NCBI RefSeq assembly: GCF_000011365.1
Contig: NC_004463.1
Coordinates: 6,186,001-6,250,000, forward strand
Origin: Bradyrhizobium diazoefficiens USDA 110
GTDB lineage: Bacteria > Pseudomonadota > Alphaproteobacteria > Rhizobiales > Xanthobacteraceae
DNA: 64,000 nt
Direction of reading: 5' to 3'
In this document: in pieces, positions 1-9,332 of the stretch
How positions within the stretch are numbered: position 1 is the first letter of the stretch
Layout: each line of letters begins with the position of its first letter
Translations under genes and position numbers: made by a program
Notes under the pieces: generated by a model
The model's input: the letters and a program-made list of their open reading frames with translations, nothing else
What the model was told of the DNA's origin: nothing
The model's database searches: none

Positions 1-211
1 TACGAGCCACCCGGTGGAGATGCGCTCACATGAGAGAAATGTGACGCAAACTGATAATCCATCTCAAGCCCAAAAGTTTAACAAGCTGTTGAAATTCAAT
101 GCGTTAGCAGCAGAGACGGCTCCGTGCTAATACGGTCCGGCGGACGGTTAACGATGGGAAAGAGATTCTGGCAGCCGGGCCTTCCGAGTGCTTATTTTTC
201 TGCTAGAAGCC
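1..211. other. Upstream region without a recognisable gene
   Basis: No open reading frame here has the look of a gene, and no RNA gene is apparent. The gene-free stretch runs to the groES start. Its last part (212-320) holds the groES promoter, CIRCE and ribosome binding site, which are listed separately. Confidence 0.5.
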
Positions 212-240
212 CTTGCCCCCGCAAAATTCCTGTCCTATTT
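212..240 (+). promoter_or_regulatory. RpoH (sigma-32) type heat-shock promoter of groESL
   Basis: CTTG at 212-215 and CCTATTT at 234-240 are separated by 18 bases. This fits the alpha-proteobacterial sigma-32 pattern CTTG-N17/18-CYTATNT. The expected transcription start, near 247-250, falls just before the CIRCE element at 255-281. The match is read directly from sequence; use by RpoH is inferred. Confidence 0.75.
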
Positions 241-254
241 CAGCCTCACCCGTG

Positions 255-281
255 CTAGCACTCGCGGGCACAGACTGCTAA
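255..281 (+). promoter_or_regulatory. CIRCE operator (HrcA binding site)
   Basis: The half-sites CTAGCACTC (255-263) and GACTGCTAA (273-281) flank a 9-base spacer. The CIRCE consensus is TTAGCACTC-N9-GAGTGCTAA, so 16 of 18 positions match and the spacing is exact. It lies in the predicted groES leader, where HrcA would repress initiation or lower mRNA stability. The HrcA gene is not in this window. Confidence 0.88.
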
Positions 282-324
282 CAATCTGAAATCATCAACC
301 CGAGCAATTGCTTAGGAGGACTGC

Positions 325-639
325 ATGAAATTCCGTCCGCTTCACGACCGCGTCGTGGTCAAGCGCATCGACGCAGAAGAGAAGACCGCTGGCGGCATCA
401 TCATTCCCGACACTGCCAAGGAAAAGCCCTCCCAGGGCGAAGTCGTCGCCGTCGGCCCCGGTGGCCGCGACGAAGCCGGCAAGCTGATCCCGATCGACCT
501 GAAGGTCGGCGATCGCGTGCTGTTCGGCAAGTGGTCCGGCACCGAGGTCAAGATCGACAGCGTCGATCTCTTGATCATGAAGGAAAGCGACATCATGGGC
601 GTCCTCGACGTCCCCGCTTCCAAGAAGAAGGCGGCCTAA
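325..639 (+). CDS. groES: GroES co-chaperonin (Hsp10)
   Basis: This 104-residue protein is the cytoplasmic lid of the GroEL folding chamber. It starts [14 protein letters not shown], the typical GroES beginning, and carries the mobile-loop region ([11 protein letters not shown], about residues 18-30) that binds GroEL. Length is normal for the family. The ATG has a strong AGGAGGA ribosome binding site (314-320). It is followed after 42 bases by groEL and preceded by an RpoH-type promoter and CIRCE. Bradyrhizobium genomes carry several groESL copies; which paralog this is cannot be settled from the sequence alone. Confidence 0.98.
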   Translation: MKFRPLHDRVVVKRIDAEEKTAGGIIIPDTAKEKPSQGEVVAVGPGGRDEAGKLIPIDLKVGDRVLFGKWSGTEVKIDSVDLLIMKESDIMGVLDVPASKKKAA

Positions 640-2322
<1,683 letters not shown>

Positions 2323-2400
2323 GCGACGAAGTCGTCCCGGACGCGGTGCAGCGCGAAGCGATGCACCGCAGATCCGGGATCTCGCTCTACAAATACGAAG

Positions 2401-2425
2401 CCCCGGCAGCGATGCCGGGGTTTTT
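2401..2425 (+). terminator. Rho-independent terminator of groESL
   Basis: The stem CCCCGGCA / TGCCGGGG (8 perfect pairs, GCGA loop) is followed directly by five T residues, 78 bases after the groEL stop. Confidence 0.92.
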
Positions 2426-2451
2426 GTTTGTGGCGCAACTCTCCCCACCTC

Positions 2452-2847
2452 GTCATTCCGGGGCGCGCGAAGCGCGAGCCCGGAATCCATAACCACGAAC
2501 CTTAGTTGGCTATCCCGGAATAGAGATCATCCCAACTCGGGTTATGCTCCTCGATCAAGCGCGTCTTCCAATCCCGACGCCACTTCTTGAGCTCCTTCTC
2601 GCGTGCGATGGCGCTCGCGGGTTCGTCGTAGATCTCGAACAAGACGAGCTTGTCGACGCCATACTTCGTCGTGAAGCCGGGGACGGCTTTGCTCCTGTGC
2701 TCGTAGACACGGCGCACGAGATCATTGGTCACGCCAATGTAGAGCGCGCCGTGCTTCCTGCTCGCGAGGATGTAGACGTAGTAGGCCATTCCATCCGCCT
2801 GGGGTTATGGATTCCGGGATCGTCGCTTCGCGACGCCCCGGAATGAC
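2452..2847. mobile_element. GIY-YIG-bearing repeat unit (putative autonomous member of the GTCATTCC family)
   Basis: A 43-base left arm (2452-2494) and a 45-base right arm (2803-2847) are long imperfect inverted repeats that enclose one gene, the GIY-YIG ORF 2502-2789, with 7 and 13 bases to spare. The arms share GGTTATGGATTCCGGG at the inner side and CCCCGGAATGAC at the outer side. Each arm also folds into its own hairpin. The same arms occur in six gene-less copies elsewhere in the window. The unit sits between the groESL terminator and the lepB stop codon (7 bases away). The structure is seen directly; mobility is inferred. No clear target-site duplication is visible. Confidence 0.7.
2502..2789 (-). 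CDS. Small GIY-YIG family endonuclease
   Basis: The 95-residue protein is a single GIY-YIG domain of the COG2827 type. The GIY-equivalent YVYIL (residues 4-8) and YIGVT (residues 17-21) are present, followed by the catalytic-Arg region RRVYEHR, the catalytic-Glu segment AREKELKKW and a C-terminal Asn-Pro. All residues expected for metal-dependent DNA cleavage look intact. The family nicks or cuts DNA, but small stand-alone members have no settled role. The gene is alone and is bracketed exactly by inverted copies of the dispersed GTCATTCC repeat, which suggests it acts on that repeat. This link is inference; the domain call is firm. Confidence 0.93.
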   Translation of the reverse strand: MAYYVYILASRKHGALYIGVTNDLVRRVYEHRSKAVPGFTTKYGVDKLVLFEIYDEPASAIAREKELKKWRRDWKTRLIEEHNPSWDDLYSGIAN

Positions 2848-2853
2848 AGCACC

Positions 2854-3600
2854 TCACCACACCTTCCCCATCCGCTCGCCTCGCAAGCGGCCGTCGGCGT
2901 CGAGCGACCAGAATATCCGCGTCACCTTGCCGACGAGATGGTCCATCGGGACGAAGCCCATCGCCGACATCATGCGGCTGTCGGTGGAGTTGTCTCTGTT
3001 ATCGCCGAGCGCGAAGAAATGGCCCGGCGGCACCGTGTAGACGCTGGTGTTGTCGAGGTAGCCATTGTCGACGCAATCGTAGGTCACATAGCTCGCGCCG
3101 TTCGGCAGCGTCTCGCGCCAGCGCTTGATCTTCGTGCCGTCGTCGGTCCCGCAGACGGCCCCGCCCGCCACGCTCGCCAGCGCGACGCGGGTCACCGGCC
3201 TGTCGTTGAGGACGAGTTGCCCACCGCGCATCTGGACCCGGTCGCCCGGCAGCGCCACCACACGCTTGACGTAGTCCACCGAGGCGTCCTTCGCCGTGCG
3301 AAACACGACGACGTCGCCGTAGCCGGGATCGGCGGCAAAGAAACGGCCCGAGATCCAGGATGGCGCATAGGGAAACGAATAGCGGTCGTAGCCGTAGGCC
3401 GATTTTGCGGCGAAGACGTAGTCGCCGACCATCAGCGTCGGCGCCATCGAATTGGAGGGGATGTTGAACGGCTGGTACAGGAAGAAGCGAAACAGGAACG
3501 GCGGCGACCACAGCACCGGAATCAACAGGACCAGGATGACGATCGCCTTCCATTCCCGCGATTGCGCCGAGGGGCGGATCGTTTGCTCAAGAGTGGTCAT
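2854..3600 (-). CDS. lepB: Signal peptidase I
   Basis: This 248-residue inner-membrane serine protease removes signal peptides from exported proteins. A hydrophobic anchor (about residues 18-40, AIVILVLLIPVLWSPPFLFRF) is followed by PSNSMAPTL with the catalytic Ser, then DYVKRVVALPGD with the catalytic Lys, and finally GDNRDNSTDSR, the conserved box of family S26. Length is normal. The ATG at 3600 follows a terminator-like hairpin that separates it from the SPFH gene. Its 3' end abuts the GIY-YIG repeat unit, whose right arm ends 7 bases beyond the stop. Confidence 0.97.
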   Translation of the reverse strand: MTTLEQTIRPSAQSREWKAIVILVLLIPVLWSPPFLFRFFLYQPFNIPSNSMAPTLMVGDYVFAAKSAYGYDRYSFPYAPSWISGRFFAADPGYGDVVVFRTAKDASVDYVKRVVALPGDRVQMRGGQLVLNDRPVTRVALASVAGGAVCGTDDGTKIKRWRETLPNGASYVTYDCVDNGYLDNTSVYTVPPGHFFALGDNRDNSTDSRMMSAMGFVPMDHLVGKVTRIFWSLDADGRLRGERMGKVW

Positions 3601-3734
3601 GGGCCTGCCCTGATCAAGACCGTGATCGTCATCGTGAGATTACGCAACCCTTGCGGGCGCGCAATCCCCTCGCAGGATTTTGGTCGCACGGGCCCGCTTG
3701 CGCGTTCACCGCGACAGAGGACAACGCAGATGTG

Positions 3735-3758
3735 AGGGGCCGCCCGTGGGCGGCCCCT
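3735..3758 (-). terminator. Hairpin after the SPFH gene, probable terminator
   Basis: AGGGGCCGCCC and GGGCGGCCCCT form 11 perfect pairs around a 2-base loop, 5 bases past the SPFH stop codon. A T-tract is lacking on the minus strand, so termination may be partial or Rho-assisted. Confidence 0.6.
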
Positions 3759-3763
3759 CTGCT

Positions 3764-4915
3764 TCACGCGCTCTCGGGCGCCTTCAGGCGCACGAGCCGG
3801 GTCAGGAGGGCATCGAGGCCCTCGCCGTTGCCGGCATGGAGGTCGATGCGGCCGACCTTCTCGACCAGCCGCTCCAGCGACTCCAGCTCCTTGAGCCGCA
3901 GCAGCAGGGGGTTCTCCTCCATCAGGCGGGCGGTGTTCAGGAGCGAACGCGTTGCCGCGGTCTCCTCCTGCCGGCGGATCAGGTTCGCCTTCGCGACCCG
4001 CTCCGCCTCCACCACCTTGTTCACCAGCTCCCGGATCTCGCCGGGCAGGATCACGTCCTTGACGCCGAGCTCGGTCACCTCGACGCCAGACTCCGCGATG
4101 CGTGCACGCACATAGTCGCGCAGCTCCGCATCCAGCGCCGCCTTCGCAGACAGCACCTCGTCCAGCGTCCGGCCGGCGACCGCCTCGCGGATCGCGAACT
4201 GCACCAGGCGGTACAGCCACGCATCCACGTCGGGAACGGTCGCAACCGTGCGCTCGGGATCGACGATCCGGCGGAACGCCGTCAGCGTCACCCGCAGCGC
4301 GATGCGATCCTTGGTCAGCATCTCCTGCGCGGTGATCTCGACCGCCTGGGGCCGCAGGTCGAGGCGCTTCACCTCGATCTTGCGGCCGACGGTCCAGAAG
4401 GCGTGCCGGCCGGGCGCAAGCCGCTCCACGAGCCGGCCCTCGACGTAGAGCAGGCCCGCCTCGTGGTTCTCGACCACCGCTTCCATCACGACGGTCGAGC
4501 GGTTGCGCTCGATCATGGTCAGGTGCCGCGCGCTAACCTTGGGATCGGCGGACACATCGATGCGCTCGACATCGATGCGGGTCGCGACCTTCCAGTAGAC
4601 ACGCACCTGCCAGGGCGTCATCAGATGCACGGGCCGGCCGTCGAGGCTGACGATGGCGATCTCGTCCGCCTTGGTCTCGACCGCCTCGAACAGCTCGGCG
4701 GCGAGATCAGGCCGCGCGGCCTTCAGCACCGCGTAGCGATCCGCAGAGAATTCGCTGCGAACCACGTCGAGCACCTCGGCCTTCAGCTCGTGCAGGGGAT
4801 CGAACAGCCGGTGCTTGCCGGGCGCGAGCACGCGCACGAGCTGCCCGTTGCGCGTCAGCAACGCACGCTCGCCATCCTTCACCGTCACGTTCAGCATCAG
4901 CAAGTGCCAAGTCAT
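3764..4915 (-). CDS. SPFH/band 7 (slipin-stomatin) domain protein
   Basis: The 383-residue protein has an SPFH domain over about residues 150-300 (TAQEMLTKDRIALRV, then DPERTVATVPDV) and a charged helical tail (VVEAERVAKANLIRRQEETA) typical of slipin coiled coils. An N-terminal region repeats a similar motif (VLAPGKHRLF and RLAPGRHAFW). Unlike many slipins it has no obvious N-terminal membrane helix. The family organises membrane microdomains or regulates proteases, and no specific function can be assigned here. I chose the ATG at 4915 because GGAGGC lies just upstream; the 64 codons before it in frame are arginine-rich and unlike protein. Confidence 0.88.
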   Translation of the reverse strand: MTWHLLMLNVTVKDGERALLTRNGQLVRVLAPGKHRLFDPLHELKAEVLDVVRSEFSADRYAVLKAARPDLAAELFEAVETKADEIAIVSLDGRPVHLMTPWQVRVYWKVATRIDVERIDVSADPKVSARHLTMIERNRSTVVMEAVVENHEAGLLYVEGRLVERLAPGRHAFWTVGRKIEVKRLDLRPQAVEITAQEMLTKDRIALRVTLTAFRRIVDPERTVATVPDVDAWLYRLVQFAIREAVAGRTLDEVLSAKAALDAELRDYVRARIAESGVEVTELGVKDVILPGEIRELVNKVVEAERVAKANLIRRQEETAATRSLLNTARLMEENPLLLRLKELESLERLVEKVGRIDLHAGNGEGLDALLTRLVRLKAPESA

Positions 4916-5247
4916 GGCACGCCTCCTTCGTTTGCGCCCGGCCGGATGCCGGACAACAGGTTTCGTTTGCAAAGGACGTGAGGACGCGGACGACGCTTCC
5001 CGGGAAATCGGCGGGCCTGGGCTTAAGCTTGCGTGACGGCGGGCGCACGCGCGCGATCGCTCGACGCGTGTCGAGCGGTCATGCGGAGCCACCCGGCATC
5101 GGCGCAAGCGGTATCTACCCGCGGCGCAAAGCCGGTCTCACAGTGTCTAGGTTCGGACGGAAAGCCTTTCGGCAAAACGGCCGGACTGCGACTGAAGCGC
5201 GCGTCCGGTCCTCGTCAGAGGTGTCAGTTTTTCAGGCTGACCCGGAG
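4916..5247. other. Intergenic stretch, no gene seen
   Basis: About 330 bases lie between the SPFH start and the first tRNA-like sequence. Only the SPFH ribosome binding site is recognisable. Overlapping short reading frames here look like shadows. Confidence 0.5.
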
Positions 5248-5320
5248 CGATGGAGCGGGAATCGAACCCGCGACAAGATGATTAACAGTCATCTGCTCTA
5301 ACCAACTGAGCTATCCCTTG
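5247..5320 (-). tRNA. tRNA-Asn(GTT)-like gene, possibly degenerate
   Basis: Read on the minus strand, the D arm (TAGCTCAG...GAGC), the anticodon arm GATGA-CTGTTAA-TCATC with anticodon GTT, a 5-base variable loop and the T arm GCGGG-TTCGATT-CCCGC all fit a canonical tRNA-Asn. The acceptor stem is weak: CAAGGGA against TCCATCG pairs at only 5 of 7 positions, and no CCA is encoded. It may be a diverged but working tRNA or a remnant. A second tRNA-like sequence abuts it. Confidence 0.6.
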
Positions 5321-5321
5321 T

Positions 5322-5389
5322 GCAAGAGACCGGAATCGAACCGATGCCTTCGGGCGTTCAGCCCGACGCTCTCCATGAGCTACGTCCTG
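5322..5389 (-). pseudogene. Degenerate tRNA-like sequence, anticodon GAA (Phe-type)
   Basis: On the minus strand the anticodon arm TCGGG-CTGAACG-CCCGA (anticodon GAA), a T arm ATCGG-TTCGATT-CCGGT and a D stem GCTC/GAGC are present. The D loop is only five bases, position 37 is C instead of a purine, and the acceptor ends do not pair. It looks like a tRNA remnant. It lies one base from the Asn-type sequence, in the same orientation. Confidence 0.5.
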
Positions 5390-5583
5390 CGTTTCTCCTT
5401 CATTCGGCGGAACACGAAACCGGAGACCGGCCCGCGCCAGTCGGGATCTCAGAGAGCCCGAACCCATGGCCTAGCGAAGGAGCGGGCTAATAGACGAGGC
5501 AGGTTCGGGTTGCAAGGGGGAAAGCTGAGATTTTTCGTCGCGCGTCTTGCGTTGTGACGCGATCGTCACACCGCGACGTGACG

Positions 5584-6417
5584 TCAACTGCGCGACGTCT
5601 CCTGGAAACACGCCCTCACCCAGTCGATCGTCACGCGCGTTGCGGCGTCGCGCTTGAGGTGGTTTTGCACGAGCAGCCAGACGTCGCGCCGCTTCGGCAG
5701 CAGCGTGGCGCGCAGGCGGCGATCGCCGAGCAAGTCCGCGCAAACATGCTCCGGCAACACGCCGGCGGCCTGATGCGCGCGGATCAGGTTACGGATGACG
5801 CGAACGTTGTCGGTGACGCAGCGCGCGCGGGCTTGCTTCATTCGCAGGAATTGCATCTCGGGAATGGCACCGAGCTCGTCCGGATAGGCGCACAGCATCG
5901 GCTCGCCCTCGGTCGTAACAGGCTCGAAATAATAGAGCTTGATGTCGCCGAGCCTGGAGATCGCGAAGTCACCCTTGTCGGGTTTGCGCAGCCGGATGGC
6001 GAGATCGGCCTCCCAGCGCGAGAACTTGACGTTCTCGCTCGAGGTAAGGAATTGCAGCGTCAGGCCGGGATTGGCGCGCAGGAAGTCGCTCGCGCGCGGC
6101 GACAGCACCTCCTCGGCGACCGTGTTGGTGGAGGCGATGCGCAGGCGTCCCACCGGACCTGCCAGGCTCTCGCCGACGCGACCGATCTCGGCGGCATGTG
6201 CGGCCATCGCCTCGACATGCGCCAGCACCGCCTCGCAACTCCGCGTCGGCCTGCGGACGCCGTCGGCGGCCTCGAACAGGCGCAAACCGAGCGCACGCTC
6301 GATGCGCGACAGCCTGCGCCCGACCGTCGTCTCGTCGATGCGCAGCCGCGCGCTGGCGCCCGCGTAGGTGCCTTCGTCCCTGACGGCAGCGATGATGCGC
6401 AGATCGTCCCAGTTCAT
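5584..6417 (-). CDS. LysR family transcriptional regulator
   Basis: This 277-residue regulator has an N-terminal winged helix-turn-helix (MNWDDLRIIAAVRDEGTY then ETTVGRRLSRIERALG, about residues 1-60) and a C-terminal effector-binding domain. It is divergent from a cysteine hydrolase and a GST, which are its likely targets. The intervening DNA holds the palindrome CTGCAATATTGCAG and a second half-site 21 bases away, as expected for LysR autoregulation and activation. The inducer is unknown. Confidence 0.93.
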   Translation of the reverse strand: MNWDDLRIIAAVRDEGTYAGASARLRIDETTVGRRLSRIERALGLRLFEAADGVRRPTRSCEAVLAHVEAMAAHAAEIGRVGESLAGPVGRLRIASTNTVAEEVLSPRASDFLRANPGLTLQFLTSSENVKFSRWEADLAIRLRKPDKGDFAISRLGDIKLYYFEPVTTEGEPMLCAYPDELGAIPEMQFLRMKQARARCVTDNVRVIRNLIRAHQAAGVLPEHVCADLLGDRRLRATLLPKRRDVWLLVQNHLKRDAATRVTIDWVRACFQETSRS

Positions 6418-6446
6418 CGTTCGAGGTTATACCGGCCGGGCGCAGC

Positions 6447-6476
6447 CTGCAATATTGCAGCCACCCGCTGCAATAT
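6447..6476. promoter_or_regulatory. Probable LysR operator: palindrome plus second half-site
   Basis: CTGCAATATTGCAG (6447-6460) is a perfect 14-base palindrome. CTGCAATAT recurs at 6468-6476, exactly 21 bases (two helical turns) from the first. A strong recognition site plus an activation half-site is the usual LysR arrangement. It lies midway between the divergent LysR gene and the hydrolase gene. Confidence 0.7.
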
Positions 6477-6545
6477 CCCTGCATATCGGCAGGCACTCCC
6501 GGGGCTATGTTCGCAGAGCCTTTTGCCCCGGAGATTTCCAAGACC

Positions 6546-7139
6546 ATGACGACCGCAAAGACCCTGCTGCAGCTCGCCGGTGCCGATCTCAACCCGCCGC
6601 GCCTTGGCGACGCCGCGCTGGTGCTGATCGATATCCAGAACGAATATCTCGCAGGCCCTCTCGCGTTGCCCGACGCCCGCGCTGCGATCGCGCGGGCGGC
6701 TGCGCTCCTGGCGCGGGCACGCGAGAGCGGAGCCGCGATCATCCATATTGCCCATCGCGGCAAGGCCGGCAGCCTGTTCGATCGCGGCACCGAGCGCGGC
6801 GCCATCGTCGCCGAGCTGAGCCCCCGTGCCGGCGAACTGGTGATCGAGAAGGAGTTGCCGAATGCGTTTGCCGGCACCGATTTGCAGGCGCGCCTTGCCG
6901 CAACCGACAGGAAGAACATCGTACTGGCCGGCTTCATGACGCATATGTGCGTCAGCTCCACGGCGCGCGCCGCGCTCGACCTCGGCTTTCGCACGACCAT
7001 CGACGCCGACGCCTGCGCCACGCGCGACCTGCCCGACGGCCGCGGCGGCACGCTGGACGCCCGGACCATCCACGAGGTTGCACTCGCCGAGCTATCCGAC
7101 CGTTTCGCGATCATCGCGCGCGGCGATGCGCTGAAATAA
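6546..7139 (+). CDS. Isochorismatase-like cysteine hydrolase
   Basis: The 197-residue cytoplasmic hydrolase is of the isochorismatase/nicotinamidase superfamily. The triad is visible: Asp in LIDIQNEYL, Lys in VIEKELPNAF and Cys in THMCVSSTARAA. Family members hydrolyse amides or vinyl ethers, and the substrate here is unknown. I place the start at ATG 6546 (MTTAKTLLQ) rather than an in-frame ATG 13 codons upstream. It is followed after 12 bases by a GST, so the two form an operon, probably under the divergent LysR. Confidence 0.92.
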   Translation: MTTAKTLLQLAGADLNPPRLGDAALVLIDIQNEYLAGPLALPDARAAIARAAALLARARESGAAIIHIAHRGKAGSLFDRGTERGAIVAELSPRAGELVIEKELPNAFAGTDLQARLAATDRKNIVLAGFMTHMCVSSTARAALDLGFRTTIDADACATRDLPDGRGGTLDARTIHEVALAELSDRFAIIARGDALK

Positions 7140-7151
7140 CGGAGCAACGCG

Positions 7152-7790
7152 ATGCTGCAACTCTATTTCTCGCCGATGGCCTGCTCGCTCGCGAGCCGCA
7201 TCGCGCTGATGGAAGCCGGCCTCGATGCGCACTATCATCAGGTGCATCTCTTGACGAAGAAGGTCGTGCACGACGACAGCGACTTCCACGGCGCCTCGCC
7301 GAAGGGCGCGGTGCCGGTCCTGGTCCTGGAGAACGGCGAACGGCTGACCGAGAGCGCGGCGGTGCTGCAATACATCGCCGATCTGAAGCCGGAGACGGGG
7401 CTCGCGCCGCGGTTCGCCGATCCCGATCGCTATCGCCTCCAGGAATGGCTGAGCTTCATCGGCGCCGAGATCCACAAGGCGTTCCTGTTTCCGACCTTCT
7501 GGTACAAGGACGACGGCTCGCTCGCCAAGCCGCGTGCACGCATCGCGCAGACATTGTCGGTACCTGCCGCGCACCTTGCGGGCCGCGAATTCCTCGTCGG
7601 TCACAGCTTCACCGTCGCGGATGCCCACCTCACCTGGGCCTTGCTGCTGCTGCGTCCCGCAGGGGTCGACATCGCGCAATGGCCATCCCTGTCGGCCTAT
7701 CTCGAACGCATGCAGGCGCGGCCCGCCGTGAGGGAGGCGATCGCAACCGAGATGGCGCTGCGCAAGACCGTGGCGGCGAACCCGGCGTGA
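7152..7790 (+). CDS. Glutathione S-transferase family protein
   Basis: The 212-residue protein has an N-terminal thioredoxin-like domain (MLQLYFSPMACSLASRIALMEAG, whose SPMACS segment is typical of beta-class-like bacterial GSTs; NGERLTESAAVLQYI is the glutathione-binding Glu-Ser segment). An all-helical C-terminal domain follows. It conjugates or reduces small electrophiles with glutathione; the substrate is unknown. It is the second gene of the hydrolase-GST operon beside a LysR regulator. Confidence 0.93.
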   Translation: MLQLYFSPMACSLASRIALMEAGLDAHYHQVHLLTKKVVHDDSDFHGASPKGAVPVLVLENGERLTESAAVLQYIADLKPETGLAPRFADPDRYRLQEWLSFIGAEIHKAFLFPTFWYKDDGSLAKPRARIAQTLSVPAAHLAGREFLVGHSFTVADAHLTWALLLLRPAGVDIAQWPSLSAYLERMQARPAVREAIATEMALRKTVAANPA

Positions 7791-7900
7791 CAGGATGTCA
7801 CGGCCGGCAAAATTGACGGTTCCATAGCGAGGCCATTGATGCCGGCGCGACATGCGCTAATCTGGAGGGATATTTTTCTATATTTCCCTGGAAGGCATTC

Positions 7901-9250
7901 ATGCGTGCTCCTTCTGGAATTTTGCCTCGATTTTTCCTGGCCCTCCTCGCCTGCTGGCTGTGCCTGGGTCCCGCATCGGCGGAGACTAGGGTGGCGCTGG
8001 TGATCGGCAACGGCGCCTATGCGTCGACGGCGCAGCTTCCCAACCCGCCGCACGATGCCGAAGACGTAGCAAGCTCGCTCAGGCGCAGCGGTTTCGAGGT
8101 GCTCCAGGGCATCGACCTGCGCCAGGCCGACATGCAGGACCTGACCATCCGCTTCGCGCGCGCGGCGAGCCGGGCCGACGTCGCCATGTTCTACTACAGC
8201 GGCCATGCGATGCAGTACAACGGCGTGAACTACCTGATGCCTGTCGACGCTGTGCTGACTGATGAAGCCGACCTCAAGCGCTTCGTGCGGGTCGACGACA
8301 TCGTGAACGACCTGCAACAGGCCAAGAACCTGCGCATCCTGGTGCTCGATTCCTGCCGCGACAATCCGCTGGCGGAAAGCCTCAAGCGCTCCGCAACTCG
8401 CGCCGCCTCGCTCGGACGCGGATTGTCGAAGGTCGAAGCGCCGCGCGGCACGATCGTGTCGTTCTCGACGCAATCGGGGCAAGTCGCCGCCGATGGCACC
8501 GGTCGCAACAGCCCCTACACGACGGCGTTCCTGAAGCACATCGAGGAGCCGCAGGAGATCGGCGACGTCTTTCGCGACATCAGCAGCGACGTCTATGACG
8601 CCAGCGGCAAGACCCAGCTGCCGGAGCTGTCGCTCTCGATCATCGGCAAGTTCTACCTGAACGGGCCGGTGGCGGTCACGGTCGCGCCGGCGGCCCCGCA
8701 AGCCGCGCCGCGGCCCGATCCCTGCGCCGCCGCGGAGGCCCATTGGAAGGCTGCGGATGGCATCGGTACGCTGGGTGCCTACGAAGACCATCTCGCCCGA
8801 TTTCCGAATTACATCTTCGCAACCCTCGCCAAGGCGCGAATTGAAGGCCTGAAACAGAAGACGGCGCTCGCGCCGGCGGCCGGCAACGCCCGAACCGGCG
8901 GCAGCAAGGACTTCGACGGCAACTGGGACGTGACGTTGAACTGCCAGGCGACCGGCAAGGCGCAGGGCTTCACCAGGCCTCTGTCCGCCACCGTTGCGAA
9001 CGGCGTGTTCCACGCCGAGGCGCAGAGCCTGAACGGCGTCAACCGGCTGGAGATCGACGGCCAGATCCCGCCGGACGGCAAGACGACATTGAGCGCGCGC
9101 GGCACGACAGGGGCGAGCACTTACACCCTCAATAACCTGCCGCCCGGCTCGCCCTACGCCTTTACGGTCGATGCGCAGTTCGAACGCACCCGCGGCAGCG
9201 GCAAGCGCAACGAGGCGCGTGCCTGCAACCTGGTTTTCGTCAAACGCTGA
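7901..9250 (+). CDS. Secreted caspase-like (peptidase C14) protein
   Basis: The 449-residue protein has a Sec signal peptide (FFLALLACWLCLGPASAE, cleavage near residue 27). A caspase-fold domain follows (about residues 28-250) with the catalytic His in FYYSGHAMQ and Cys in LVLDSCRDNP. A proline/alanine linker leads to a C-terminal region that repeats no family I know. Such orthocaspase-like proteases cut after Arg or Lys in characterised members; the target here is unknown. The gene stands alone between a GST and an SDR. Confidence 0.9.
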   Translation: MRAPSGILPRFFLALLACWLCLGPASAETRVALVIGNGAYASTAQLPNPPHDAEDVASSLRRSGFEVLQGIDLRQADMQDLTIRFARAASRADVAMFYYSGHAMQYNGVNYLMPVDAVLTDEADLKRFVRVDDIVNDLQQAKNLRILVLDSCRDNPLAESLKRSATRAASLGRGLSKVEAPRGTIVSFSTQSGQVAADGTGRNSPYTTAFLKHIEEPQEIGDVFRDISSDVYDASGKTQLPELSLSIIGKFYLNGPVAVTVAPAAPQAAPRPDPCAAAEAHWKAADGIGTLGAYEDHLARFPNYIFATLAKARIEGLKQKTALAPAAGNARTGGSKDFDGNWDVTLNCQATGKAQGFTRPLSATVANGVFHAEAQSLNGVNRLEIDGQIPPDGKTTLSARGTTGASTYTLNNLPPGSPYAFTVDAQFERTRGSGKRNEARACNLVFVKR

Positions 9251-9332
9251 TCGTGCGATATCGCGCAGTGCAGGCGAAGGCGATCGGCCTCGATCCCGCA
9301 GCGGACTGACACCTCACGACAGGAAGAAGATC

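Noticed and set aside
2431..2870. Target-site duplication flanking the GIY-YIG unit
   Set aside because: CACCT-like bases occur on both sides but at different distances from the arms, so no duplication can be claimed.
5033..5557. Short frames over the tRNA-like region
   Set aside because: They contain translated T-arm sequence (GIEPATR-like), a common artefact of frames over tRNAs.
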